7,544 bases of DNA from Gammaproteobacteria bacterium (GCA_018609925.1 JAHEOG010000075.1:1-7544), one strand, 5' to 3'. Positions 1-6,455 are shown, counted from the stretch's first letter. Notes: generated by a model from the letters alone, not told the origin. Numbers and translations are program-made.

Positions 1-117
1 GACACCTTCACCGTCACCCGCGGCGGCGCCCCCTTGTCGGACCAAAACGAGCGCCGGGACCTGGCCCAGGCCATCCGTCAGGAGTTTGCCCTGACGGAGA
101 CCGCCGAGTCGGATTAG
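1..117 (+). CDS. C-terminal end of an unrecognised protein (5' truncated)
   Basis: An open frame enters at base 1 and stops at TAG 115-117, giving the last 38 residues of a protein whose start lies outside the window. The tail is hydrophilic and ends in an acidic stretch (TETAESD). A segment around residues 16-29 (NERRDLAQAIRQEF) could form an amphipathic helix. There is no motif I can assign to a family, so no function is proposed. It converges on the minus-strand yciO-type gene with 27 bp between the two stop codons, and I see no clear terminator hairpin in that gap. The frame is judged coding because it is open from the window edge, has GC-rich third positions like the neighbouring genes, and ends just before the next gene. 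Confidence 0.6.
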   Translation, partial: DTFTVTRGGAPLSDQNERRDLAQAIRQEFALTETAESD

Positions 118-144
118 GGGCCCGGAAAGGGTGGGGCGCGTCCG

Positions 145-768
145 TCAGCCCCCGAACGGGCCCGGATCGCCCGCCCCGTAGCGCAGGACCACGGGCTCCT
201 CGCCGGTGGCATCCACCACGGTGGAGGGATTGGGCGGGACCACTCCCGCGTCGAGGAGGAAATCCACGCCCTCGGCGCACTCCTCGGCGATGCTCACCGC
301 ATCCTCCAGCGCCCATTCCTCCCCGGAGACCCGGGCGGAGGTGGTTACCAGGGGGGCCTCCAGGGCCTCCAGCAGCCCCCGCGCCACCGGATCGGCGGAA
401 ATTCGGACGCCGATGGAGCTGCGCTCTTTCTGCCGCAGCTGACGCGGGATTTCCTCGGTGGCCGGCAGGATGAAGGTGTAGAGGCCCGGATCCGCCGTTC
501 GCATCCGCTGGCCGAGGTCCTCGGGCACCCGGGCGTAGGGCGTGACCCAGTCCAGGGTGGGAACCAACAAGGTCCACGTATGGTGGGGACCCAGGCCGCG
601 CAGGCGCCGGATCCTTTGCAAGGCCTGGGACGATCCCGGGGCGCAGCCGAAGGCGTACCCGGTTTCGGTAGGATAGGCGACCACGGCCTGCTGCTCGGTG
701 AGGGCCTCCTGGACCGGCTCAAGGGTCCTGGGGCCCGGGGCCTCCGAGCGGACATCGATGGTGCGCAT
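145..768 (-). CDS. yciO: YciO-type Sua5/YrdC (TsaC-like) family protein
   Basis: This 207-residue protein has the YrdC fold seen in L-threonylcarbamoyladenylate synthases, which make the precursor of tRNA t6A37. Visible motifs are YPTETGYAFGC (residues 32-42), YTFILPAT (97-104), SIGVRIS (118-124), TTSA (142-145) and PSTVVD (181-186). Length and motif order match E. coli YciO (about 206 aa) better than TsaC (about 190 aa). The KxR and SxN signature of true TsaC/Sua5 enzymes is altered: the matching positions read Arg57-x-Leu59 and Ser-Ala-Arg146. E. coli YciO has the same Arg-x-Leu change, so threonylcarbamoyl-AMP synthesis is uncertain. I chose the ATG at 766-768, preceded by an AAGG about 9 nt upstream, over a GTG at 864, because family homology begins here and the longer version would add 32 non-homologous residues. 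It is divergent from fdxA and convergent with the partial gene at 1-117. Confidence 0.88.
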   Translation of the reverse strand: MRTIDVRSEAPGPRTLEPVQEALTEQQAVVAYPTETGYAFGCAPGSSQALQRIRRLRGLGPHHTWTLLVPTLDWVTPYARVPEDLGQRMRTADPGLYTFILPATEEIPRQLRQKERSSIGVRISADPVARGLLEALEAPLVTTSARVSGEEWALEDAVSIAEECAEGVDFLLDAGVVPPNPSTVVDATGEEPVVLRYGAGDPGPFGG

Positions 769-857
769 GGCTGCGGACCTTGGCTTCCCCTTGGCACTCC
801 CTCCGACGAGATTGGTCCAAACGGCGGGACCTTTCAAGCGGGGTTGGGCGGAGTTGG

Positions 858-886
858 TTGACACCCGCCTTGCTCTGTCGCAATTT
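858..886 (+). promoter_or_regulatory. Possible sigma-70 promoter for fdxA (weak)
   Basis: A perfect -35 hexamer TTGACA (858-863) is followed after 17 bp by CAATTT (881-886), a poor -10 matching TATAAT at only two positions. It lies in the divergent yciO-fdxA region, about 110 bp upstream of the fdxA ATG. The -35 is convincing and the -10 is not, so activator dependence or coincidence are both possible. The rest of the region up to the fdxA ribosome-binding site is GC-rich, with two GGGCCC palindromes 20 bp apart (914-919 and 934-939) and nothing else I can name. Confidence 0.3.
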
Positions 887-997
887 CAACGCCCTCGCCG
901 GGGGTGGCCCACCGGGCCCGGGGACCCGCCAAAGGGCCCCACCGTAGCGGTTCCCATTCACCCCCCCGGGGCTTCCGGGAACGAGGAGATTCGAGGC

Positions 998-1321
998 ATG
1001 GCATTTGTGGTCGCGGAGCCTTGCATCAAGTGCAAGTACACCGACTGCGTGGAGGTGTGTCCCGTGGACTGCTTCCACGAAGGACCCAACTTCCTGGTTA
1101 TCGACCCCGAAGAGTGCATCGATTGCACCCTGTGCGAGCCGGAGTGTCCGGTCACGGCCATCTTCCGGGAGGAGGAGCTGCCCGAGAAGTGGCAGCACTA
1201 CACCCAGCTCAACGCCGAGCTGTCGCAGGAATGGCCGGTGATCACCGAGATGAAGGATCCGCCTTCGGACGCCGATGAATGGGCGGAGGTCGAGGAGAAG
1301 TTCGACCACCTTGAGCGGTAG
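998..1321 (+). CDS. fdxA: Seven-iron ferredoxin, [3Fe-4S][4Fe-4S] (FdxA / ferredoxin I type)
   Basis: This 107-residue cytoplasmic electron carrier is nearly collinear with Azotobacter vinelandii ferredoxin I and Pseudomonas FdxA. The N-terminal half carries the cluster ligands: Cys9, Cys17 and Cys50 for the [3Fe-4S] cluster, and Cys21, Cys40, Cys43 and Cys46 for the [4Fe-4S] cluster (assignment by alignment to A. vinelandii FdI). The non-ligand cysteines at 12 and 25 are also kept. The C-terminal half has the family's usual helical cap and ends in HLER. The ATG at 998 is preceded by purine-rich GAGGAG (983-988), and a long in-frame upstream extension has no homology. The redox partner is not evident. 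It heads a same-strand run with pfk and prk, 132 bp before pfk, which suggests but does not prove co-transcription. FdxA in other gammaproteobacteria is often a stand-alone gene. Confidence 0.95.
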   Translation: MAFVVAEPCIKCKYTDCVEVCPVDCFHEGPNFLVIDPEECIDCTLCEPECPVTAIFREEELPEKWQHYTQLNAELSQEWPVITEMKDPPSDADEWAEVEEKFDHLER

Positions 1322-1453
1322 GCGGCCGTCTCAGCCCCTTTGCGCCCACGAGCGAGGGTCAACCGAGCTCCCCAGCGATCCCCTTCCCAGGCCATCTCCC
1401 CGCCTACGCCCCGGCGAGCTTTCCCAGATGTCGTCAGCCAGGGGAGAGCGTAG

Positions 1454-2527
1454 ATGCGCCTGGGCATCCTGACGGGCGGGGGCGACGCCCCCGGCCTCAA
1501 CGCTGTCATCCGGGCCGTGGTCCGCAACGCCACGCGTACCTACGGCTGGCCCTCCGTAGTGGGCATCCCCGAGGGATTCAAAGGGCTCGTGGAGCCCCTC
1601 GAGCCCATCGAGCTGACCCCCGACACCACCCGGAACCTGATCAACCGGGGCGGCACCATCCTCCACACCACCAACCGGGCCAACCCCTTCCAGTATCCCA
1701 CTCCCGACGGAGGCTACGAGGACCGCTCCGATCGGGTCCTGGAGCGGGCCGAGGAGCTCGGCCTGGACGCGCTGGTCGTCCTCGGCGGCGACGGCAGTCT
1801 CAATATCGCCCACGAGCTCGCCCAGAAGGGCCTGACGGTCGTGGGCACTCCCAAGACCATCGACAATGACATCCGGGGCACGGACCTCACCTTTGGCCAC
1901 ATGTCGGCGGTGGCCACCGCCGCGGAGGCCCTCGACCGCCTGCATACCACCGCCGAGAGCCACCACCGGATCATCGTCGTCGAGCTGATGGGGCGTTATG
2001 CGGGATGGATCGCCTTGCGCGCAGGCTTGGCCGGGGCCGCCGACGGCATCCTGCTGCCGGAGATCCCCTTCGACCTGAACAGGCTATGCGCGGACATCCG
2101 CGCCCGCGCCCGGGAGGGATCCCCCTCCAGCATCATCGCCGTGGGCGAGGGGGCCTTGCCGGCCGGAGGCGCGATTTCCATCCAGGCGCAGGGCAGCGGC
2201 GTATACCAGCCCCAGCTCGGCGGCATCGGGGCGCAGGTGGCCCAAAAGCTACAGGAAGGCACCAACCTGGAGTCCCGGGTCACGGTCCTCGGCCACGTCC
2301 AGCGCGGAGGGGCACCGGTCCCCCACGACCGGATTCTGGCGACCCAGTACGGGGTGGCGGCGGTGGACGCCCTCGCCCAGGGCAAATCGGACTGCCTGGT
2401 GGCCCTGCAGCGGGAGACCATCGAGCCCATCCCTCTGGACCAGGTGGTGGGCGGCTTCCGCCCGGTCCCCCTCGATCACCCGCTGGTGGACAGCGCCCGC
2501 AAGATTGGGGTGATCCTGGGGGACTGA
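1454..2527 (+). CDS. pfkA: 6-phosphofructokinase, PfkA family (Gly/Lys mixed phosphoryl-donor signature)
   Basis: This 357-residue enzyme phosphorylates fructose 6-phosphate to fructose 1,6-bisphosphate. Seen in order: N-terminal TGGGDAPGLN (residues 7-16), GGDGS (111-115), PKTIDND (133-139) with catalytic-base Asp137, Arg172, MGR (179-181), GEG (231-233) with Glu232, and Arg275, His281 and Arg284 in the fructose-6-phosphate site (by alignment to E. coli PfkA). The residue matching E. coli Gly104 is Gly114, as in ATP enzymes; the residue matching Gly124 is Lys134, as in pyrophosphate enzymes. In characterised PFKs this Gly/Lys pair usually goes with ATP use (for example trypanosomes), so ATP is the better guess, but the donor is not proven. 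Arg20 and Arg24 of the effector site are kept; the E. coli effector lysines 211 and 213 have no obvious counterpart. The start has a strong AGGGGAGAG 4-12 nt upstream. It sits between fdxA and prk. Confidence 0.93.
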   Translation: MRLGILTGGGDAPGLNAVIRAVVRNATRTYGWPSVVGIPEGFKGLVEPLEPIELTPDTTRNLINRGGTILHTTNRANPFQYPTPDGGYEDRSDRVLERAEELGLDALVVLGGDGSLNIAHELAQKGLTVVGTPKTIDNDIRGTDLTFGHMSAVATAAEALDRLHTTAESHHRIIVVELMGRYAGWIALRAGLAGAADGILLPEIPFDLNRLCADIRARAREGSPSSIIAVGEGALPAGGAISIQAQGSGVYQPQLGGIGAQVAQKLQEGTNLESRVTVLGHVQRGGAPVPHDRILATQYGVAAVDALAQGKSDCLVALQRETIEPIPLDQVVGGFRPVPLDHPLVDSARKIGVILGD

Positions 2528-2529
2528 GC

Positions 2530-2556
2530 CGGCGCCCTACCCACCGGCGGGCGCCG
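2530..2556 (+). terminator. Hairpin after pfk, weak candidate terminator
   Basis: Just after the pfk stop codon, bases 2530-2537 and 2549-2556 form a perfect 8-bp GC stem (CGGCGCCC with GGGCGCCG) around an 11-nt loop. It is followed by CTTGTT, a poor U tract. It may pause or partly terminate transcription, or stabilise the pfk 3' end, so prk could still be read from upstream. No clear promoter was found in the remaining 135 bp before prk. Confidence 0.4.
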
Positions 2557-2691
2557 CTTGTTACCATCGCCGGTTCCCCATTCGTCCAGCGCCGCCGGCT
2601 CCCGCCAGGCAGGATCCGGCACCCCGCCAGCCCGCCCCGTCCTCTGGCCAAGGGCGGTGCGACGACAACGCTCAACCTGGGGAGATGAGGG

Positions 2692-3576
2692 ATGTCCCAA
2701 AAATACCCGATCGTGGCGGTGACCGGCTCCTCCGGCGCCGGTACCACCACCGTCAAGAACGCCTTCAACGACATCTTTCGCCGGGAGGCCATTACCCCCG
2801 CCGTCATCGAAGGCGACAGCTTCCACGCCTACGAGCGCCAGGAGATGAAGCAGAAGATGGCCGAGGCCGAGGAGCGTGGCAAGAACTTCAGCCACTTCGG
2901 CCCCGAGGCCAACCACTTCGCCAAGCTCGAGGAGCTGTTCAAGACCTACGGCGAGACCGGCACCGGCCAGCGGCGCTTCTACATCCATTCCGAGGAAGAG
3001 GCCCAGGAGCATAACGAGCGCCTGGGTACCGACAAGGGACCCGGCCAGTTCACCCCGTGGGAGGATCTGCCCCCCTCCGGCCTGCTCTTCTACGAGGGCC
3101 TCCACGGAGGGGTCGCCGACGCCGAGCAGGGGGTGGACGTGGCCAAGTGGGTCGATCTCCTGGTGGGTGTCGTCCCGGCGGTGAACCTGGAGTGGATCCA
3201 GAAGATCAGCCGGGACTGCCAGGAGCGCGGGTACAAGGAAGAGCAGGTAACCCATACCATCCTGCGGCGGATGCCCGACTACGTGCACTACATCACGCCG
3301 CAGTTCTCCCGCACCCACATCAACTTCCAGCGGGTGCCCCTGGTGGACACCTCCAATCCCTTCGTCGCCCGGGACATCCCCACACCGGACGAATCCATGG
3401 TGGTTATCCACTTCAATGCCTACCGGGACCAGGATTGGCCTTGGCTCATGTCCATGATTCCGGGATCGTTCATGTCCCGGCCTACCACCCTGGTGGTTCC
3501 CGGGCCCAAGATGCGCCTTGCCATGGAGCTCATCTTGACCCCCATTATCGAGCAGATGATGGGCTTAAGGGCCTAG
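2692..3576 (+). CDS. prk: Phosphoribulokinase (bacterial octameric type)
   Basis: This 294-residue kinase converts ribulose 5-phosphate and ATP to ribulose 1,5-bisphosphate, the Rubisco substrate in the Calvin-Benson-Bassham cycle. It aligns along its whole length with Rhodobacter sphaeroides PRK. The P-loop GSSGAGTT spans residues 12-19 and lacks the usual Walker lysine, as is normal in this family. EGDSFHAY (40-47) contains catalytic Asp42 and His45, followed by Arg49. Walker B Glu135 lies in FYEGLHG (133-139). WIQKISRD (168-175) supplies Lys171 and Arg174, and Arg31 is present. The only cysteine is Cys176, so the thioredoxin-switched pair of plant and cyanobacterial PRK is absent; allosteric control by NADH/AMP is expected from the family. 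The start has GGGGAG and GAGG just upstream. It follows pfk by 164 bp and ends the block before a strong terminator. No Rubisco gene is in the window, as is common where prk is unlinked. Confidence 0.97.
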   Translation: MSQKYPIVAVTGSSGAGTTTVKNAFNDIFRREAITPAVIEGDSFHAYERQEMKQKMAEAEERGKNFSHFGPEANHFAKLEELFKTYGETGTGQRRFYIHSEEEAQEHNERLGTDKGPGQFTPWEDLPPSGLLFYEGLHGGVADAEQGVDVAKWVDLLVGVVPAVNLEWIQKISRDCQERGYKEEQVTHTILRRMPDYVHYITPQFSRTHINFQRVPLVDTSNPFVARDIPTPDESMVVIHFNAYRDQDWPWLMSMIPGSFMSRPTTLVVPGPKMRLAMELILTPIIEQMMGLRA

Positions 3577-3601
3577 CCCCTGCTTTCCCCTCCCCGGCTC
3601 C

Positions 3602-3634
3602 CAGCCCGGCCGTCGCGGCCGGGCTGTTTTTGTT
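3602..3634 (+). terminator. Strong rho-independent terminator after prk
   Basis: A perfect 11-bp GC-rich stem (3602-3612 with 3616-3626) closes a 3-nt TCG loop and is followed at once by TTTTTGTT (3627-3634). It lies 26 bp after the prk stop and separates the carbon block from the glnA regulatory region. This is the clearest intrinsic terminator in the window. Confidence 0.93.
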
Positions 3635-3658
3635 CCGCCGTTGCTCGGGCTGTCCCAA

Positions 3659-3675
3659 TGCACCTATTTGGTGCA
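3659..3675. promoter_or_regulatory. NtrC-binding enhancer, upstream copy (perfect palindrome)
   Basis: The sequence TGCACC-TATTT-GGTGCA is a perfect 6-5-6 palindrome matching the known NtrC (NRI) enhancer consensus TGCACC-N5-GGTGCA found upstream of enteric glnA. Its centre (3667) is about 106 bp upstream of the start site inferred from the sigma-54 promoter. Its regulator is encoded in the same block, at 6456 onward. Confidence 0.9.
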
Positions 3676-3689
3676 AAATGGGGTCCCAC

Positions 3690-3706
3690 TGCTCCAGAAA
3701 GGTGCA
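3690..3706. promoter_or_regulatory. NtrC-binding enhancer, downstream copy
   Basis: TGCTCC-AGAAA-GGTGCA matches the NtrC consensus at 11 of 12 half-site positions. Its centre (3698) is 31 bp, about three helical turns, from the upstream copy. This puts both sites on the same DNA face, as in the paired strong sites of E. coli glnA, and fits cooperative binding of phosphorylated NtrC. Confidence 0.87.
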
Positions 3707-3745
3707 CTCGCCCCCGCAACGGGCCCCAAACTTGGGCGTTGGCGC

Positions 3746-3762
3746 TTGGCACGCACCCTGCA
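3746..3762 (+). promoter_or_regulatory. Sigma-54 (RpoN) promoter of glnA
   Basis: TTGGCACG (3746-3753) and CTGCA (3758-3762) give the -24/-12 elements, with invariant GG (3748-3749) and GC (3760-3761) exactly 10 bp apart. Against YTGGCACG-N4-TTGCW only one T of the -12 element differs, besides a less conserved purine position after the -24 box. Transcription should begin about 12 bp past the GC, near 3772-3773, leaving a leader of roughly 53 nt with AAGGAGAG (3813-3820) as glnA ribosome-binding site. The two NtrC sites upstream make this a nitrogen-responsive promoter. Confidence 0.92.
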
Positions 3763-3825
3763 TCCCCTTCCACGGAATCGAGACAAGCGCCTACAACCCA
3801 CCCTTTCCCCCTAAGGAGAGCCACC

Positions 3826-5241
3826 ATGGCCAAGTCCACCGACCACGTCTTCGAGATGCTTAAAGAGCACAACGCCCGCTTCGTCGACATGCGCTTCACC
3901 GATCCGCGGGGCAAGTGGCAGCACGTGAGCTTTCCGGCCTCGGCCCTTGACCAGGATACCTTCGAGGAGGGCATCGGCTTCGATGGATCCTCCATCGACG
4001 GCTGGAAGGAGATCCACGAGTCGGACATGCTCCTGGTCCCCGATCCGGACACGGCCTTCATCGATCCCTTCTACGAGCAGCCGACCATCGTGCTGACCTG
4101 CGACGTCGCCGAGCCGGACACCATGGAGGGCTACAACCGCGATCCCCGCTCCATCGCCAAGCGGGCCGAGACCTATCTGCAGGCCAGCGGCATCGGTGAC
4201 ACCGCCTATTTCGGCCCCGAGCCCGAGTTCTTCCTGTTCGACTCGGTCAAGTGGGACGTCAAGATGGAGAAGTGCGGCTACGAGATCGACTCGATGGAGG
4301 GGGTCTGGAACTCGGGCGCCGACTTCGAGGGCGGCAACTGGGGCCATCGCCCCGCGGTCAAGGGCGGCTACTTCCCGGTGCCCCCCGTGGACTCCAGCCA
4401 GGACATCCGCTCCGCCATGGCGGCCACCCTCGAGGAGATCGGGATCACCCCGGAGACCCACCACCACGAGGTGGCCACCGCCAACCAGAACGAGGTGGAC
4501 TTCCGGTTCGAGACCTGTCTCCTGCAGGCCGATCAGCTCCAGCAATTCAAGTACGTGGTCCACAACCTCGCCCACGCCTACGGCAAGACGGCCACGTTCA
4601 TGCCCAAGCCGCTGGTGGGGGACAACGGCACCGGCATGCACGTCCACCAGTCGCTGTGGAAGGACGGCAACAACATCATGGCCGGCGATGGCTACAGCGG
4701 GCTGTCGCAGGAGGCGCTGTATTACATCGGCGGCATCATGCGCCACGCCAAGGCCTTGAACGCCTTCACCAACGCCTCCACCAACAGCTACAAGCGCCTG
4801 GTCCCCGGCTTCGAGGCCCCGGTCCTGCTGGCCTACTCCAACCGCAACCGCTCGGCCAGCATCCGCATCCCGGCGGTGCCCTCTCCCAAGGCCAGGCGGA
4901 TCGAGGTGCGCTTCCCCGACCCCACCGCCAATCCCTATCTGGCCTTCGCGGCCATGGTCATGGCGGGAATCGACGGCATCGAGAACAAGATCGATCCCGG
5001 AGAGGCCCTGGACAAGAACCTCTACGACCTGCCGCCGGAGGAGCTGGAGGGGGTCCCCCACGTGGCCGCCAGCTTCGAGGAGGCCCTGGATGCCCTGGAC
5101 AAGGACCGGGAGTTCCTGACCAAGGGCGGGGTCTTCACCGACGACGCCATCGACGGCTACCTGGAGCTGCGCCAGGAGGAGGTGGATCAGGTCCGGGTGA
5201 CCACCCATCCGGTGGAGTTCGCCCTCTACTACAGCGTCTAG
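3826..5241 (+). CDS. glnA: Glutamine synthetase, type I (GSI-beta)
   Basis: This 471-residue dodecameric cytoplasmic enzyme makes glutamine from glutamate, ammonia and ATP. Seen: FDGSSIDGW (residues 52-60) in the N-terminal beta-grasp domain, GPEPEFFLFD (130-139) with metal-binding glutamates, the roughly 25-residue GSI-beta insertion (about 141-170), NGTGMHVHQS (267-276), the SNRNRSASIRIP segment (338-349), and KNLYDLPPEE (397-406). Tyr400 in the last motif matches E. coli Tyr397, the target of the GlnE adenylyltransferase, so activity is probably tuned by adenylylation. Length equals the family norm. The ATG at 3826 has AAGGAGAG 5 nt upstream; an in-frame extension back to 3658 would run through the enhancers and promoter and is rejected. 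Expression is predicted to be NtrC- and sigma-54-dependent from the promoter at 3746. It is followed by glnL and glnG on the same strand, as in enteric bacteria. Confidence 0.98.
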   Translation: MAKSTDHVFEMLKEHNARFVDMRFTDPRGKWQHVSFPASALDQDTFEEGIGFDGSSIDGWKEIHESDMLLVPDPDTAFIDPFYEQPTIVLTCDVAEPDTMEGYNRDPRSIAKRAETYLQASGIGDTAYFGPEPEFFLFDSVKWDVKMEKCGYEIDSMEGVWNSGADFEGGNWGHRPAVKGGYFPVPPVDSSQDIRSAMAATLEEIGITPETHHHEVATANQNEVDFRFETCLLQADQLQQFKYVVHNLAHAYGKTATFMPKPLVGDNGTGMHVHQSLWKDGNNIMAGDGYSGLSQEALYYIGGIMRHAKALNAFTNASTNSYKRLVPGFEAPVLLAYSNRNRSASIRIPAVPSPKARRIEVRFPDPTANPYLAFAAMVMAGIDGIENKIDPGEALDKNLYDLPPEELEGVPHVAASFEEALDALDKDREFLTKGGVFTDDAIDGYLELRQEEVDQVRVTTHPVEFALYYSV

Positions 5242-5292
5242 GCCGGAGCCTCTCCGGTTCCGGGACGCACGGAGTACCGAGTCCCAGGTAAG

Positions 5293-5317
5293 GGCCTCCC
5301 CGTTTCCCGGGGAGGCC
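5293..5317 (+). terminator. glnA-glnL hairpin, likely partial terminator (attenuator)
   Basis: Bases 5293-5302 and 5308-5317 pair perfectly in a 10-bp GC-rich stem with a TTTCC loop. The tail GTTAACCTTTC is only modestly T-rich, so read-through into glnL is expected. A smaller perfect hairpin (CCGGAG 5243-5248 with CTCCGG 5252-5257) comes right after the glnA stop. Together they would lower glnLG expression relative to glnA, as the glnA-glnL terminator does in E. coli. Confidence 0.65.
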
Positions 5318-5340
5318 GTTAACCTTTCGGGCTTCTAGCG

Positions 5341-5345
5341 GGAGG
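5341..5345 (+). promoter_or_regulatory. Ribosome-binding site that fixes the TTG start of glnL
   Basis: GGAGG at 5341-5345 lies 7 nt before TTG 5353-5355. No ATG or GTG with a comparable site lies nearby in this frame, and the first internal ATG codon (residue 33) falls inside the PAS domain. This supports the TTG start. Confidence 0.75.
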
Positions 5346-5352
5346 ATCTTCG

Positions 5353-6455
5353 TTGGGCGATGCCCCCTTCCATCCAGGATCGGACCAGATCGTGGAATCC
5401 TTGGCCACCGCCGTAGCGGCCTTCGACCCCTCCCTGCGCCTGGTCTGGATGAACCCGGCCGCCGAGGAGCTATTCGCACTGGGTCTGCGGCAAGGGCAGA
5501 GGCTCCGGCTGGCGGACCTCTTCCCCGGACGCACCGAGTTGGTGCAACGGGCGGAGGAGGTTCTGCAGTGGCCCCGCATGGTGAGCGAGCGCGAGACCTG
5601 GCTGCAGCGACCCGGTGCCCCGGATCGGCTCGTGGACGTGACCCTTTCGCCGCTGCCTGTGGAGGACGGCAACCTGGGCCTGCTGGCCGAGGCCACGCTC
5701 ACCGACCGGCGCTCCCGCATCGCCCAGGAGGGGCGCCGCATCGAGGAGCAGCGCGCCGTTCGCCGGGTGATCCGCGGCCTGGCCCACGAGGTCAAGAATC
5801 CGCTGGGGGGCCTGCGTGGCGCTACCCAGCTCTTGGCCCGGCATCTGGATGACCCCGATCTTGCCGAGTACACCGAGGTCATCGACCGGGAGGTGGACCG
5901 CCTTCTCAAGCTCCTGGACCAGTTACAGGCGCCCCAGGGGGACCGCAGCCACGGTCCCGTGAACATCCACGCCGCCCTGGAGCGCGTGCGCCGACTGGTC
6001 CAGGCCGAGGCCCCCGAGTCGGTGGCCATCCAAAGCGACTACGACCCGAGCCTGCCCGAGGTGGTCGCCGACTTCGATCAGCTCGTGCAGGTCTTCTTGA
6101 ACCTGGCACGCAACGCCATCCAGGCGGTCGCGGAGCAGCCCGATGGCCGCGTTGCTCTGCGCACCCGGGTCGAGCGCAACTTCACCATCGATGGCGAGCT
6201 GCACCGCCTGGCGCTGCGGGTGGAGGTGGCCGATAACGGACCGGGCATCCCGGAGGAAGAGCGCAGCCAGATCTTCTACCCCCTGGTCACCAGCCGGGCC
6301 GAGGGCCGCGGGCTGGGCCTGGCCATCGCTCAGGACCTCGTTACCCACCACGGGGGTGTGATCGATCTGCATAGCGAGCGGGGCGCCACGGTCTTCCAGG
6401 TGATCCTGCCCCTGGCAGATCCCACCGACCCCCCACGAATCGATAGCGAGGAGCC

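Noticed and set aside
791..806. TTGGCAC resembling a sigma-54 -24 element upstream of fdxA
   Set aside because: The base pair at the required -12 position (805-806) is GA rather than GC, no TTGCA-like element follows, and no NtrC-type enhancer is nearby.
769..864. GTG start at 864 for the yciO-type gene
   Set aside because: It would add 32 residues with no family match; the ATG at 768 gives the normal length and has AAGG upstream.
914..939. Two GGGCCC palindromes 20 bp apart before fdxA, possible hairpin or operator
   Set aside because: Short GC palindromes are frequent at this base composition, the loop would be 14 nt, there is no U tract, and no known regulator recognises them.
698..997. 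N-terminal extension of fdxA back to 698
   Set aside because: The extra 100 residues run antisense through yciO and through the divergent promoter region, and ferredoxin homology begins at the ATG at 998, which has its own ribosome-binding site.
3658..3825. Upstream extension of glnA to 3658
   Set aside because: It would translate the NtrC enhancers and the sigma-54 promoter; the ATG at 3826 has an excellent AAGGAGAG and matches the family N-terminus.
3811..5208. Long minus-strand open frame (465 codons) opposite glnA
   Set aside because: It is a high-GC shadow of glnA: composition is dominated by Gly, Val, Leu, Asp and His, it has no family motif, and the plus strand encodes an unmistakable full-length glutamine synthetase.
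4251..5291. Plus-strand open frame of 346 codons inside glnA in another frame
   Set aside because: Its sequence is rich in Gly, Arg, Pro and Gln, as expected of a +1-type shadow frame in GC-rich DNA, and it has no plausible ribosome-binding site.
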